64,000 nt of DNA from Aralia elata (taxonomy: Eukaryota; Streptophyta; Magnoliopsida; Apiales; Araliaceae), in contig CM068388.1 of the NCBI GenBank assembly GCA_034770075.1, positions 18,533,206 to 18,597,205 of the forward strand, written 5' to 3'. A program made the position numbers and the translations under genes. The notes beneath the pieces were generated by a model. The model searched no databases. It had not been told where the DNA came from and worked only from the letters and a program-made list of their open reading frames with translations. Of this stretch, positions 23,568-36,635 are shown one piece after another. Positions within the stretch are counted from its first letter, which is position 1. Every line of letters starts with the position of its first letter.

Positions 23568-25163
23568 TGTTGCTCGATTTCGCAATCAATAAAACACGCG
23601 CAAGTATACGCGGTCCACAAGTAATATATGATAAGTAGAGTGTCGAACCCACGAGGAATTAGGTCAAATAATTACCCATTATCAATTGCATGACAAATTA
23701 AGCCAATTTAAACAATGACAATATGATTTGATTTTGTTGCTGATTAAAAACTAACTAAAGACAATTTAGAAAGCAAGGATTAACTAAACACGGATAGAAT
23801 TCAAGATAAAAGGATCTAAGATTACAATTTCCCCCAACTCTTCATTTGTAAATCACAACTCTCTCTTTATCAACTAGTTAGAACATAAGAATTGTTACCC
23901 GAGAAATCACAAGTATATATAAGCCTTTCTCGATGGTCGAATACGTATTTCTTATTGTGGTATATAGATACATCTCTATTCTGCACACTAGCAAGAATCT
24001 CATATCAAGAACAATTAATAAGATACATGTCACGTAAAATCTCATTAACTATTCTATCAATTACCAACTTTCACAATAGCAATCATTAAGCAAGGATTCT
24101 CAATTGGATACATGTGTTATTTAGGTATATGTCTATCCTAAATACAAACAAATTATCAACCCTCGAGAATAATACACAAGACTCACGTCACATAATCTCA
24201 TACATTATCCATAAGAAATATCCAACTTTCACATGAATTCATAGCTAAGTCTCAACCTATATTCCATTTCTCAATTTTATATAGATTACCAAGGTAATTA
24301 CGGGCCAAGCAATTAATCCATAAACATAGGCTATGAATTCCAATTCACAAGAGTCTAATTAATATTCAAGAGAGAGCATTCAAAATAAACTACAAGTTGG
24401 GTTCCATTGAATCTTAGAATTGAAAAATTAGCTCATAATAGCTTTAAGTAACATCATATTCAGATTACAATACATATCTTTGGAATTAAAAAATAGAAAT
24501 GAAATACTAGAAGTTAGAATGATAAAACCCCTCTTTGGATTGATTCCCGAATTTGATGCTTGTTAATATCCTTCTCTCTAGCTTTCCTTCTCAGTAATGT
24601 AATCCTCAGCTTCTTGGTGATGTTATGATGTTCTTTCTTTTCTTTTGTTCTTCTTGTTCTTAGCTCAAACCCTAGCTCCCAAAGTGTGTAGCAAAGCTTG
24701 GATAATTCGAATACCACTCCCTGGATGCCTAATACACTGATTAATCTCTCTCCACTAGTCACCATCGTGCTCCCGAATTTCCTCCAACGAATACCCACTA
24801 TCAGCAGACAAGACAAAGCCAGCCGCTGAACAATCCCGACGAGCTCGCCCTGGCGGTGGAAATGGCCTAGGGAGCTCGCCCCGGTGGTGGCGTCGCCCCG
24901 ACGGTGAAAAATGCCTGGGGAGACCGCCCCGACAGTGGGCTCGCCCCGACGGCAAAATAAGCTTGGGCCTGCCGCCCCAGCGGTGGACCATTCTGCAAGA
25001 ATTACTCTTTTGCCCCTGAAGTCCAAAAATTCCACAATTACTCATCTATAGTCGTATCCTACAAATAATGCAATACAAGTAAAATACAACTAAAAATACT
25101 AAAAGATAACAAAGAATTGAGCCTAAAAGGTAACCAATTCGTAGGTATAAAACCCACTCATCA
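23568..25163 (-). repeat. 5' LTR of element C
   Basis: 1596 bp, TG...CA ends. It holds a GC-rich array of GCTCGCCCCGACGGTG-like units at about 24840-24985. A - strand frame of 173 codons (24514-25035) runs through that array and is not convincing as a gene. Confidence 0.9.
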
Positions 25164-25408
25164 TCTATCCAAGCATGTCGCGCTCCACAGCGCTATCGTA
25201 CTCCCAGTGCCCCCAAAGTAAAATATAGGTTCATTGTATGGAATGAAGATATATTTCATAACACTACCAACTCTCTATGAAAAGTCTACTAAAACTAATA
25301 CGTAAGACTCTATATGAGTCTTATCTCCTTCTATTCCTACATTCTCTAAGGTTATAGTCTAAGGACTCTCTCTCCTAAGGTTTATAACCTATAGCTTTGA
25401 TACCAATA
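25164..25408 (-). other. Leader of element B with primer binding site
   Basis: The rest of the B leader after C. The - strand primer site TGGTATCAAAGC (25394-25405) lies three bases from the LTR edge and matches the Met-tRNA-type site of plant retrotransposons. At 25165-25200 the - strand reads EYDSAVERDMLG then a stop, resembling the end of the extra ORF of element E (EYADAIRRGLVQ, stop). This leader is far shorter than that of E, so most of that ORF appears lost. Confidence 0.65.
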
Positions 25409-28400
25409 TGTGACGCCCCCGAATCCGGGTCACCTAAACCACGGATCCGGTATGTCACGATCTAACTCATATAATAACCTATCAATAACTTATTGCGGAA
25501 TAACAAAATATTTACATTGATATAACATAAATATTATCGTCCCAAGTCTCGAAACCATAACTAAGGCACAACATAACTAATACATCATACTAATGGGTCT
25601 GAATACATAACACGACTTAATACATAATCTTGAATAGGTCTTGACACATAACAGAAAATATAACATAATAGGACAAAGCTAATCCGTAGCTTTGCCTTTG
25701 CCTTTGTCCTTCCCCGAGCTCTCGCCTCTTTCGGTAACAACTGACATGTTTTAAGGAAAGTAAGAGTAAGCAACAAATTTGCCCATCAAGTATAATTACA
25801 ATAAAGGTAAATAATCATGAATAAGGTTTTTGCAACCTCAAAGGTTTCGACGAATATTGAATAACTCAGGAAATGAATATGTAGATTGTGAATAAGGTTA
25901 GTTTCCAAAGTTTTAATTCAATTCTTTACTACCAATGATGAGTCACTATGGACTGAAGAAGATTCCAAAGATTTTCATAATTTCAAGTTAATGAATCATT
26001 CGACACTGAGTGGCCACTAAGGACCGAGAATTTCTACTAGAATTAACAGTATTTGCACTGATAACCCAAAACTGAGTGGTCATTAAGGACCATGAACTTC
26101 TACTAGAATCACCAGTATTACCTTGATGACCCAAAACAAGTACGATAGGTGATCAACCCAAAGTACCCAGCATTATGCATAACCCTCAAACTTGTTGTCC
26201 GCGCGCGTGTCGGTCCCCCGACAAAATATAATTTCCCCTTCTATGAGGGTTGTTCATCTCAGTAGATATAAAAGCCCGCACCAAAGCAATTGGTTTGGAT
26301 CACTTTCTAATTCATGAATAATGCTCTAGCCGAGTCAAATGGCATCGACGCTCTTTATAAACAGTTCATGCATAATTTGAACATAAAAGCTTTAACGGTT
26401 TATCTCATAGCATATCTTGAATATTTATGAAAATGCTAAAATATTTATAGAAGTATGGAATTCACACAACCATATATGTATTGCATAAATATTATGCAAA
26501 AGAATATAATCAAATGAATTTGAAAGACTTGCCTAACACAAGGCTTGGACAAGGGTTAGGAAGCTTGCACAACATATAAACATTATATAAGATAGGAAAC
26601 TTGCTCAATATAAAGGTTGAGTAAGTTGAAGAATTTTGCACTCAATAAATATAACATGAACGGAGTTAGAGAACTTGCACAATATAACTTGAGTAAGGTA
26701 AGGAACTTGCACAATATAACTTGAGTAGGGTAAGAAACTTGTATTCAATATATATACAAAGAATGAAGTTAGGAAATTTGTCTCTTTCGTGGATTAGGCT
26801 TAACGTAAATTGTTCTTCAAATTTCCTACACAATGTAGTACATAATCACATACCAATTAGTCACATAAGGGATACTAAATATTGGTTCATACTACTCTAT
26901 AATGTTTCACTCTTATTAGAAACAAAATATTAAACAAGGTTATACACACTAGTTACGGCGTTATGACGCTTGCACGTCTGTACGCCAAACTTGTCTACTC
27001 GAACGCCCAAGCGACACACATTTGTGTACGCCTAGCACGCCTATTCAATTTATCTAATACCCATTGGTTAAAGCTAAACATCATTATTAATCATACTGAT
27101 CATGTTTTAGGACTTAGAACAATATCTTTTAGCGTTAGAAGCATTACACGTTACATACGTGCATGCCCGACGCCCTCCGATTGCCTCCAATTACACATCA
27201 GTCCTACAAATGGCCAAGTTGAGAATTGGTACCGACCTCAAATGTTAACACTTATTAAAAGAAAGTTGTAGGTCTATTCTTCCTCGTTCCAAATCATCTT
27301 GAATCAGCTCAATCCGAGTTCGTATGAGAAAGTTTTGTATATTTTTCTAAGGGAGGTCAAAACTGTCTAGCCAACTGCAGCCCCAGCGCGGCCCGCACTC
27401 AAATGGCCTTACCATGAGCGCGGCCGACGCTCAACCGTATGTATCCCAGGTGAGCATTTGCACCAGCTTCGCGACTTCGACCTCCTTTCATTCCGATCTT
27501 CATATCTCCTCCTATACACGTTCAAATTCGTCCATTTCAGACTCTATGGACTCCTAATTCATGGGGCTACAACATATCAAAAATGCAGAACTACCCATTA
27601 ATATTAACATGGCCAAATTGTTGGCCAAAGTACTTAGTTCATACTTTGTTTTGAGTGTTCCTGACATGTTTTGATTCAAATCATCATAACTCCCTCATTC
27701 GTGAACGAAATGAGATGATTTCAAAGCCCATGGCTTCTTGACACAATATACTACAATATATACAAGAATCAGAATTTAACAAATAACATAACAATACCAG
27801 AAATCGACATAATGACCACTATTCAACCGTTCTTCATTTTCTAGACACATTTTACCAAAACTCTTACTATAAAATCATTTTAACACCTTTTTAATCCATT
27901 CTAACTGGGTTATTCTCATAACCCATGGAAGTATAACAACATAACATTAACCAAAATTATCAGACATGAAAAATAACTACAAGTGTCCTCTAAATTTGTC
28001 CATAACAGTCCATAGTCCATTTTTGTCCATTTTCTTCCTCCTTTATGCATAGGTACAGATTTCTTTCATGTTTGTTCCACTTTGATATTATTATGAAGAT
28101 TTTTAGGGTCTAAAAAATATCCTTAGTCGTTCATGAACAACCAACAACAACCATAACAACACAAATCCAACCAACAAGCAAATAAGCAAAAAAATAAGAA
28201 AAACTTGGAAGGTTAGAAAAAATGTGTTTGGATAAGCTATTTACCTCTTGGATTCTCCTCCTAGGTTGCTAAATGGTTACTAGAGCTTTGTTAAAACCTC
28301 TCTTCTTCTTCCTTGGTGTCTCCCAGACACCTATGCAAGCCCCTCTTGTTCCACTAACTTGCTTCTCTCTAGAATGGTTTCTCTCTCTCTAGCTTCTTCT

Positions 28401-29362
28401 TCTTCTTCTTTTCTGCAGATTTCTCTCTTCTCTCTTCTCTTACCTTCTCCCGTTAGCACTCTCTTTCTCACTCCCTTAGCTTACAAATGAGCTGAAGTTT
28501 GGAAGGTGGCTTGGGGGAGTGAATGGGTTCTTCTTCTCTTAGCTCCTCTCTCTCTATGCAACTTTTCTCAATTCTCTTCTCCCTTAGCAAGTGAATTGAT
28601 GGTTGTTTGGAATGAGGAAGGAATGAAGGTCGTATGGGATTGAATGGGGAGGAATGGGAGTGTAGTGCCCGAGCTCTTGAAATGAGTTTTGAGGAGAATG
28701 TTGCAATTTCTTGGCTTGACCATTTGGCCGACATCCCCATCCCTTGCTAAATTCTCATTGGCTCACATGTTCCTTCCTAAATTCCTATTAGCTATTAAAT
28801 GTTTCCTTGTCTCCTCTTCCTTCTACATATCCGAATATTGCTCCATTTACTGCCCAAATTGGTAATTAACTCTTCCCAAAATTAAAATTGGTACTCCCAT
28901 AAAATATTGAGACGCGTAAAAATAATTATTATGGGGTTTGTCTATTAATTCGGAACACCCCCATTATATATTTCGGATACAGATTAAAACACGATTGTGT
29001 TCAAAAGGAAAATCCGACACTTGGAAAAATTATCTATTCGCATACGTGTATTAACGAAATTTATTAAAGTCGAAAAAGACGCCAAAATATTTTGGCATAA
29101 ATAGTGCCGTGAATAGTGTCGTGAATAGTGCCTCGTGAAACGTGCCACGTGAATACTGAATTTTGCGATTTTTTCCGAAATCAATTCATTCACTCCAAAG
29201 ACACAACAACACATAAAATTCAACACGTACACATAATCTCAGTTGTAACACAACCTTTAAGCACATAACACAGAATAATAATAAAAAAAATAAAAAATAA
29301 AAATTCATTTATTCCCACATAAACTCGGGTTACAAAGAAATTCAAAATTCCCGATCGTTACA
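25409..29362 (-). repeat. 5' LTR of element B (3954 bp)
   Basis: The full-length LTR form. It contains the block (about 27530-27998) missing in the 3' LTR, the short tandem array at 26520-26790, and the pyrimidine microsatellites near 28370-28445. Frames within it are short and unsupported. Confidence 0.9.
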
Positions 29363-29719
29363 AGTAGTCTGAAGCCAAATGCAGCGAAGAGATCGAAGGA
29401 TAGGGATAGGAATAACCATCCCAGTTTAGATAATAATAACAGAATGGACGACCAGCCAAAGGGGAATTTTAACGGGGGTTCGGAAGGAGGACGTTCGGCT
29501 TTCCTGAACAAAAAAGTCAGTAAGGTGTTCACCCATCTCAACACGGATCGGGCAACAATATTAGAGCATATGAGGGACAAGTCATACTTTATACCGTGTC
29601 TGAATAATACGCATCGAGATCAGGGAAATCAAAATAAATACTGCAATTATCACCAAGCTATTGGACACTCCACCGAGGTTTGCAGGAAGCTGAAAGATTT
29701 AATTGAGAATAATGTATAG
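29363..29719 (+). pseudogene. gag of element A, 3' part
   Basis: Resumes right after the AGTAG duplication. It reads FLNKKVSKVFTHLNTDRATI, then a zinc-knuckle-like region (YCNYHQAIGHSTEVCRKLKD), as at the Gag C-terminus of Tat elements, and stops at 29719. Confidence 0.75.
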
Positions 29720-32700
29720 AGCGGGGGAGTTAGTTTTAGTTCGTTGCTGGTCGAGGGGATTCGGGAAGGTCGACGAATAATAATAACACCTAGCAGAACC
29801 CTAAGCCCCAATCTGAAGCGGCTCCGGCAGTCCAACGGGTGGTAGATGTGATAACAAGCAGTTCAATTTGGAAGGTAGCCAGAAAGAAAAGGCGCGTGAT
29901 TTTAGATTCGATTATGTCAGTGTCTGAACAACCTGCCAGGAGGGAACGACCATATCCCGGCACCGTGATATCATTCACCAATGAGGACTACCTATCGGAA
30001 CCTATCGAGCCGCATGAAGGAGCTTTGGCTATCACTGCCCAGGTCAGATCCATAGACATGAGGCGGATCATGATCGACAACGGCTCTTCTGTTGACGTAT
30101 TATATGCTCATGCTTACCAGAGGCTAGACTTGGAAGGGAGGAAGATGGAGGTCGGGCAAGAGCCTCCGCTATACGGGTTCAATAACGATCCGATTCGGGT
30201 AGCAGGAACCATCGAGTTGCCAGTCATTTTTAGGACGGCTCCTCAGTAGGTGGAAGTCAATGTCAGGTTCTTTATCGTGCATGTAGATTCTGCTTATAAT
30301 GCTATTCTAGGACGACCGACATTGATAGCTCTGCATGCAGTGACTTCTATTTCTCACTTCAAGATAAAGTTCCCTACATCGAATGGAGTTGTTGAAGTTA
30401 AAGGAGATTTGGATATGGCTCGAAGGTGCTACAGGAACTCACTATATCTTCGGCGGTCGGAAGGTGTAAACAGAGGCAGACGTTGGCGATCGAAGTGGAA
30501 CTATTTATCAAAGGAAACACAGAACCCCTCGCCTTGCCAGCCGAAAAGACCGAAGATATTGAGTTAATCTCGGGGAAGAAGGATAAGACCATAAAGATTG
30601 GTTCGGGTCTACAGGAGCCCTTTAGAATGAGATTGATTGAGTTGCTTCGGGTATATAGAGACATCTTTTCCTAGGAGCCCAGTGACATGCCCGGGATTGA
30701 CGAGAAAGTTATTGTACACAAACTGAATGTGGACCCTGCCAAGAAGCCAGTGCGACAGAAGAGAAGGATCTTTGCCCTAGAGTGGCAAAAGATTATTGAT
30801 GAGGAGGTGGCCAAGTTATTAGCGGCCGATTTTATTTTTGAGATCGACTACCCCGAGTGGTTGGCGAATGTGGTATTGGTTCAGAAGCAGAATGGAAATT
30901 GGAAAATCTGTATTAACTATACCGATTTGAACAAGGTGTGTCCGAAGGATTTCTACCCACTCCCACACATCGATCAAATGATTGATGCCACATCGGGGTA
31001 TGCATTGTTGAGCTTCATGGATGCCTTTTCGAGGTATAATCAGATTTCGGTGCACAAGGAGGATATCCCGAAGACGGGTTTTATAACGCATCGGGCGATC
31101 TATGCTTATAAGACGATGACCTTCGGACTGCTGAATGCTAGTGCCACTTACCAAAGGATGATGAACTACGTGTTTCAGAAGCAGTTGGGGCGAAACATAG
31201 AAGTTTATGTGGATGATATGATTGTTAAAAGCCTATCTGTTTGACAACATTTAGATGATCTGGAGGACTATTTCCAGATCGTTAGGCAATATAACATCAG
31301 GTTGAACCCGACGAAGTGCACGTTTGGCCTTGGTTCGGGAAAATTCCTAAGGTATTTGGTCAGCAAAAGGAGTATTGAGGCGAATCCGGAGAAGATCAAG
31401 GACATTCTAGATATGAAGTCTCCTCAAACATTTAAGGATGTACAATGGTTGATGGGTCAAATTGCAGCCTTAAGGAGGTTTATGTCCAAGTCGGCAGAAC
31501 GGTGTTTGCCGTTTATTAATACTTTGAACGGGCCGAAGAATGAGAAGACTTTCCAGTGGACTTCGGAGTGAGAGGATGCCTTTCAGGGAATAAAGAAATA
31601 TCTATCTTTGGCGTCTCTACTGATGAAGTCGGTCCCTTCAGAACCTTTGTATTTGTATTTGGCAGCAAGCTCGTTGGCGGTCGGAGCAGTACTAGTTCGG
31701 GAGGCGGGAGGAAAACAGTTCCTGGTCTATTATGTTAATCATGCTCTTCGGGATGCAGAAACTAGGCACCCGAATTTGGAGAAATTCGCCTATGCTTTGG
31801 TTATAGCCAGTTAGAAGCTGCGACATTACTTTCAATGAAGGTTAATAGTTGTGTATATGGATCGGGCTCTGAAGAAGATATTGAATAAGCCTGATATATC
31901 AGGGCGATTTGCAGCATGGGCTATGGAGTTGACTCAGTTCGTGCTGGAGTACCATCCTCGGACAACGATTAAAGGTCGGGCCTTGGCCGACTTTGTGGTA
32001 AAATTTTCTTTCTCTGAACTTGACTCCGTCGATCAAGTAGAAGTGGTGGTTGGGTCGATCTCCGAGATTCGGCAGGTTCAGACTTCATAGACGCTATACG
32101 TGGATGGGTCATCGACTTTGGATACCAGCACTGCAAGGGTAATTTTGACAAGTCCAGAAGGGTTCAGGGTTCCGCATGCCATCCGCTTCGGATTCAGGGC
32201 GACCAACAACGAGGCCGAGTATAAAGCAATTTTGCCTAGGCTATGATTGGCAAGGAGTTTAGAGGTGCCAAAGCTAATCATCTTCAGTGACTTTGAATTG
32301 GTGGTCAAGCAGATATTAGGGGAGTATGAGGCTTGGGGGGCAAGGATGACCAAGTATCTGACCGAAGTCAAGGACCGACTCCACTATTTTAGTTCTTATG
32401 CCTTTCAAGGGGTTGATCGGTCCAATATTACCATTGTCGATGCATTATCTAAGTTAGCTGCCTCAGATACTGGTTCTTTTAGTGGGTCAGTGTATTTGGA
32501 GGTTCTAGAGTTTTTGAGTATTCAGGGGTTAGAGGTGTTAGTGGTGGAACGATCGGACTATTGGATGACATCATACATAAGTTACCTTGCCGATGGCGAG
32601 TTACCTTCGGATCAGATACTAGCGAAGAAGATAAAGTATAGGAGCTCAAACTTTGTATTGATCAATGGTGATTTATATAGGCGTGCATACTATTCGCCTT

Positions 32701-33790
32701 TGTTGAAGTGTTTGGTCCTGTCCGAAGCAGAGTACGTACTTCGAGAAGTTCATAAAGGAATCTGCGGGGATCATATGAGAGCTAAGGCTTTGGCGAATAA
32801 GGTGCTTCGACAGGAATACTACTGGCCTATTATCTTTAAGGAAGCTAAGGAATATGTTTAGAAATGCCCTAAATGTCAATTGAATAGTCTTATTCCTCAT
32901 CAGCCGCCCGAAGAACTGTTCTCGGTCTTATCTCCGATCCCATTCGCAGTATGGGGAATTGATATTTTGGGACCATTGTCGAAGGAGAAATGGCAGGTCA
33001 GTTCTGTGGTAGTGGCTATTGATTACAGGAGTAAGTGGGTAGAAGCCAAGCCAGTTCGAACGATCACGGAGCAAGAATTCCTTACGTTTCTCAAGGAGTT
33101 CATGGTCTTTCGTTTCGGGATCCCTATGGTGGTCGTATCAAACAACGGTAGACAATTTGTGGGTTCAAAGTTTGAAGAGTTCCTAAGAGATTTGGGCATC
33201 CAGCATCGGAGAACTTCAGTTGCTCATCCTCAATCCAATGGTCAGGTAGAAGTCACTGACTAGACTGTACTAAATGGAATTAAAAGAAGATTGGACGAAG
33301 CAAAAGGAAGGTTGCCCGAGGAGTTACTCAGTGTTTTGTGGGCGTATCGGACTACTCCTCAGAGTACGACAGGCGACTCGCCGTACAGGTTAGCCTACGG
33401 GACTGATACCCTTATTCCAGTTGAGATCGAATCTCCTTCGCTTTGGGTCAGCCAGTATAAGGAGTTGTATAATGATGAAGGCCTTCGCCTCAATCTTGAC
33501 TTGTTAGAGGAGGTTCGGGAGTCGGCCTTGGTAAGGCTAGCAGTCTACCAGAGGAGAATGACCAAGCACTATAATTAAGGTGTAAAGCTGAGGAGGAAGT
33601 TGGTGATCTAGTCCTCCGAGAGGTGGAGGCATTGGCGCCCCAAAGCCTCAAAATGTTAATGCCCAACTGGAAAGGACCCTATGAGGTTACTGAAGTGTCG
33701 AAACCATGAACTTATCGGCTTCAGGTAATGGATGATATATAAGTCAAAAACACTTGGCATGCCAGGAGACTTAGAAAGTATTATCAGTAG
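29720..33790 (+). pseudogene. pol of element A (Tat: protease, RT, RNase H, archaeal-type RNase H, integrase)
   Basis: Protease near 30060-30330 (IMIDNGSSVDVLYAHAYQRL, then AYNAILGRPTL). RT from 30687 (GNWKICINYTDLNKVCPKDF; catalytic IEVYVDDMIVKS near 31200). RNase H near 31640-31830 (YLYLAASSLAVGAVLVREA). A second RNase H near 32095-32450 (LYVDGSSTLDTSTARVIL, NNEAEYKAI, LIIFSDFELVVKQI), the Tat-specific archaeal-type domain. Integrase from about 32750 (core VWGIDILGPL and NNGRQFVGSKFEEF; DTLIPVEIESPS), ending RKYYQ at 33790. About ten stops fit TGG, CGA, CAA or CAG codons changed by one C-to-T or G-to-A step, for example TAG for Trp in DIFS-stop-EPSDMPGI. Confidence 0.88.
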
Positions 33791-33967
33791 TGCATGTTAA
33801 GTAGTTTCTTTATGACTTTGTAATTTTTACCTAAGTACTTAATGGAATAAAATTTCAATTTTGCTCATAAAATGTATTCATTGATATTTCTTGAATGTAC
33901 ATTGGGAAATTAATTACATAATAAGCTATTACAAAAATTTATGTTGTTGGGAAGAAGGAAGTTTGCT

Positions 33968-36284
33968 TCACGTTTCAGCTTCGTCATCCGAAGGGTCCAA
34001 GATTGCTGGGTTAAGGTGATATGCCAACATCCTTTCTTTGTCCTTATCCCGAGCATTTTGGTAGTCATCATTGAACTATTGAATCACTTCTTGCATCAAC
34101 TCGAGGGACTTTCTGTACTCTTGGCAGACTTGCTGCTTGACTGCTTCGGTCATCAAGGGGCCTAACACCTTGTAACTGGTGAACTCCTTCTCCAAACTGT
34201 TGTGAGACTCCATAGTTATTTCGAGCTTTCTGTCCATGGTCTCGAGCTTTCTATGTAAAGCTGCGTTGTCATCTTTTAGTGCATTGCATTTTTTTTTCAT
34301 GTTTTTGTGGTTTTCCAGAAGCGCTCTTCGGCGTTTTTCGTCTTCGACAACTTCTTTCTTGACCGTCTCCAGTTCCTTTTGGAGTTCTTTGCAGTGGAAT
34401 GCGGTATTGGCGTGTAGGCTTTTTTCTTTCTCGGCGCTCGCCATTGCAGTCTATACTAAAAGCTGAAGACGCTTGATTTTGGCTTTCAATTCTTTTTCTC
34501 TCTCATCGTCCTTGGTGAGTCGGCGTAGGATTCGGCCGGTTACAGCAGTGGCCTAGAAGAAAAGGGAAAAGGAGTTAAACAATGACTTTAATATATCAGT
34601 TCGGAGGAAAGTTTAAACTGGAGATATTTATCCGACTTTGATGCAATGCGTTAAATTTTATGAGGTCTGGAAGACTTGCTTCTTTGAACCTTTCATCATC
34701 TCTGGGAAGGACAAAATGCTCAAAGAAGTTGATCGGGAAGTCTTCAGCCTTTTGGGACTATAGTGCTGCCGAAGTAGGGGACTCTCGGGTATGGTTGGGA
34801 GTTGGAGAAGAATGTTGAGGGAGAGGAGGAGGCGATTGATGATCTGAAGAGGTTTCAGTATGCTGTTTTTTAGCTAGGTGTTCGGTTGAGGGGCTTTCAA
34901 GTTCTTTTCTTTTTTCTGATTGTGTTGGATTCGGTTTGGTGTTTTCTATTTGGTTCGGCTCGGAGGTTGAGGTTGGGTCAATGGATAAGTTCGGTTCGAC
35001 GATATTTATTTGAAGGGGTTCGGTGGTTGGGGGGGATCGGTTGAGATGTTTACAGGTGCTTTGTGTGGGAGGTTTTGTTCGGTAGTCTTTACCTAACGCT
35101 TGCTCTTTATTCGGGCGACTTTTCCTTTTGCAGAAGCAGACATATCTAAGAAGCGTTTTTGGGTAAAGTCAGGTGTGGGGATTATGGAGGATGAGGGAGG
35201 TTCTGACATCAGGATTAAAGTAATAGGTTGAATTAAAGGGGGGGGTTCGGTTGGTCTTGGCAGATGGTTTGTTTCTTCGGCGCGTTTAGAGGATGTTCGG
35301 CTAATGTTGGCAGCTGAGGTCGACTTGATAAGAGACACTGTGAGAATAGGAAATTTGGGTCAGTATAAAAGTTTGCAGAAGGGAAATTTGACATAATATG
35401 AGACAAATTGTGGGGTTCGAGACTTACATTTGCGGTCGTATAATCATGTTTGGTTGTTTAGGAGTTCCAGGTCCTATTCTTTCATCGGCAGCTTTTCGAT
35501 GATCTTCACTAATTCCTCAAGACGGGATCGGGGAAGTTAACCTATGGTTATGTTGGGCAGGAGGCTTTGACCCAGTCGGGGATTTTGCGGGTGCTGGGGC
35601 CATGGATGAAGAACCATTATGAATGCCATCCTTTGTTGCTGGAGGGAGTCTTAATCAGTGGGCGTTTTTCGATATGTTTGCTTTGTTGCTTATTTATTTG
35701 ACGAAATCCAGATTCCCTAGATCGGCTCATAGAAAATAAAGAGAAGAAGAGGTCGATGGTATGGGGGATGTTGAGCTCGTGGCAGAAAGCGATGAAGACG
35801 ATGATGTGGATGTAAGAGTTCGGCACCAGTTGGGCGAAGCCGACTCCAATAAACCCTAAAAGGGTAATGATAAAGGCATGAAGGGATAAATGAACCCCGT
35901 ATCTGAGGGCACTGAGGGAGATGGTTATCCACCCATCGGGGCGATGGTACATCCGTTCGGTGTGTAGGGGGCTCAGATCTCATAGGTGGCCGGAATACGA
36001 TATTGTTCTCGTAACCCGGTGAGGTCTTGGGGGGCGATTGTGGAGGCGGTGTTGATATGGGCAAAAGATTCTTTGTTCGAATATTCTTTTAGCATCTTCA
36101 GGTTGTCGATTTCGGCCTTGGATGGGCCTGATGGTCGGGGGTTTGGTGTGGTAGTGACAATAGTGGCTTCAGTAGAGATGGCGGTGGTGGTGGCAGGGTT
36201 CATCACAATGGGTATTGGGATGGAAGAAGTGGTGATTCCAGATGTCGGTGAAACAATAGATGTTGGGGTGTTGGTGGTCACCAT
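33968..36284 (-). pseudogene. Antisense gene 3' of pol in element A (PF04195-like plus coiled coil)
   Basis: Read leftwards from MVTTNTPTSIVSPTSG at 36284. After a Thr/Pro/Ser-rich start it reads LREQYRIPATYEI. Then, after a shift, it gives YGVHLSLHAFIITLLGFIGV and FAQLVPNSYIHIIVFIAFCH (about 35900-35770), which resembles the plant 'transposase 28 / gypsy-type transposon' domain (PF04195). Further left (34444-34076) comes a long Lys/Glu-rich heptad-like coiled coil (ELQKELETVKKEVVEDEKRR). It ends ILDPSDDEAET with TGA at 33968. It opposes the element's own transcription. Antisense ORFs at this site are known in some Tat elements; their role is not established. Confidence 0.65.
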
Positions 36285-36635
36285 TGGTGAGTAGTAGAGC
36301 AGGTTGATCGGTGGGTATTTTCGCCGGAGAAAATAAGGGATGCAGTTGGGAGAGAGTTGTAAAAGAAGTTTGAGCGAGTTTGAGAACAGATCTGAAATGT
36401 GGCGGTTGATTTTGGGGGTGAGGGGGTTTTTGAATTATTTGATTTTTGGGTTCCGCTCGATTTTCCAAAAACGGCGTAAATGGATTGGGTAGTAATGGTG
36501 GGGCCTGACAATGCGTGCTGGGTACGTTACCGAAGAGTCAGATTTTGGGATTCATGCTTTCATATTTAATTATTGGGCTTTTCATGATGAACTCGTCAAT
36601 TAAATGTTCTATTGTAATGAAAGACTGGGGGGCAA

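Larger units (their letters stand above)
12226..25163 (-). mobile_element. Element C: Athila-lineage Ty3/Gypsy LTR retrotransposon
   Basis: The LTRs begin TGTTGCTCGATTTCGC on the + strand and end CCCACTCATCA. The target duplication TCTAT is perfect (12221-12225 and 25164-25168). The - strand primer site TGGCGCCGTTGCCGGGG (23545-23561) is the hallmark Asp-tRNA-type site of Athila elements. A purine tract (TTTGGGGGTATT on the - strand) lies just before the 3' LTR at 14357. Gag, pol and a third ORF follow in Athila order on the - strand. It interrupts the leader of B. Confidence 0.93.
3859..29362 (-). mobile_element. Element B: Tekay-type chromovirus (Ty3/Gypsy), interrupted by C
   Basis: Long LTRs (3859-7369 and 25409-29362) flank a - strand gag-pol. 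Read on the - strand, the LTRs start TGTAACG and end GGCGTCACA. The 5-bp target duplication AGTAG is perfect (3854-3858 and 29363-29367). Integrase is followed by a chromodomain (VWRNHNAEEATWELED), which together with the very long LTRs points to the Tekay/Del chromovirus lineage. A Met-tRNA-type primer site (TGGTATCAAAGC on the - strand, 25394-25405) adjoins the 5' LTR, and a purine tract (AAGGGAGAGAA) adjoins the 3' LTR. It is inserted in gag of A and itself carries C. Confidence 0.92.

Noticed and set aside
24514..25035. 173-codon - strand frame in the C LTR
   Set aside because: It runs through a GC-rich repeat in a non-coding LTR, gives a low-complexity Arg/Gly/Ala pattern, and resembles no protein I know.
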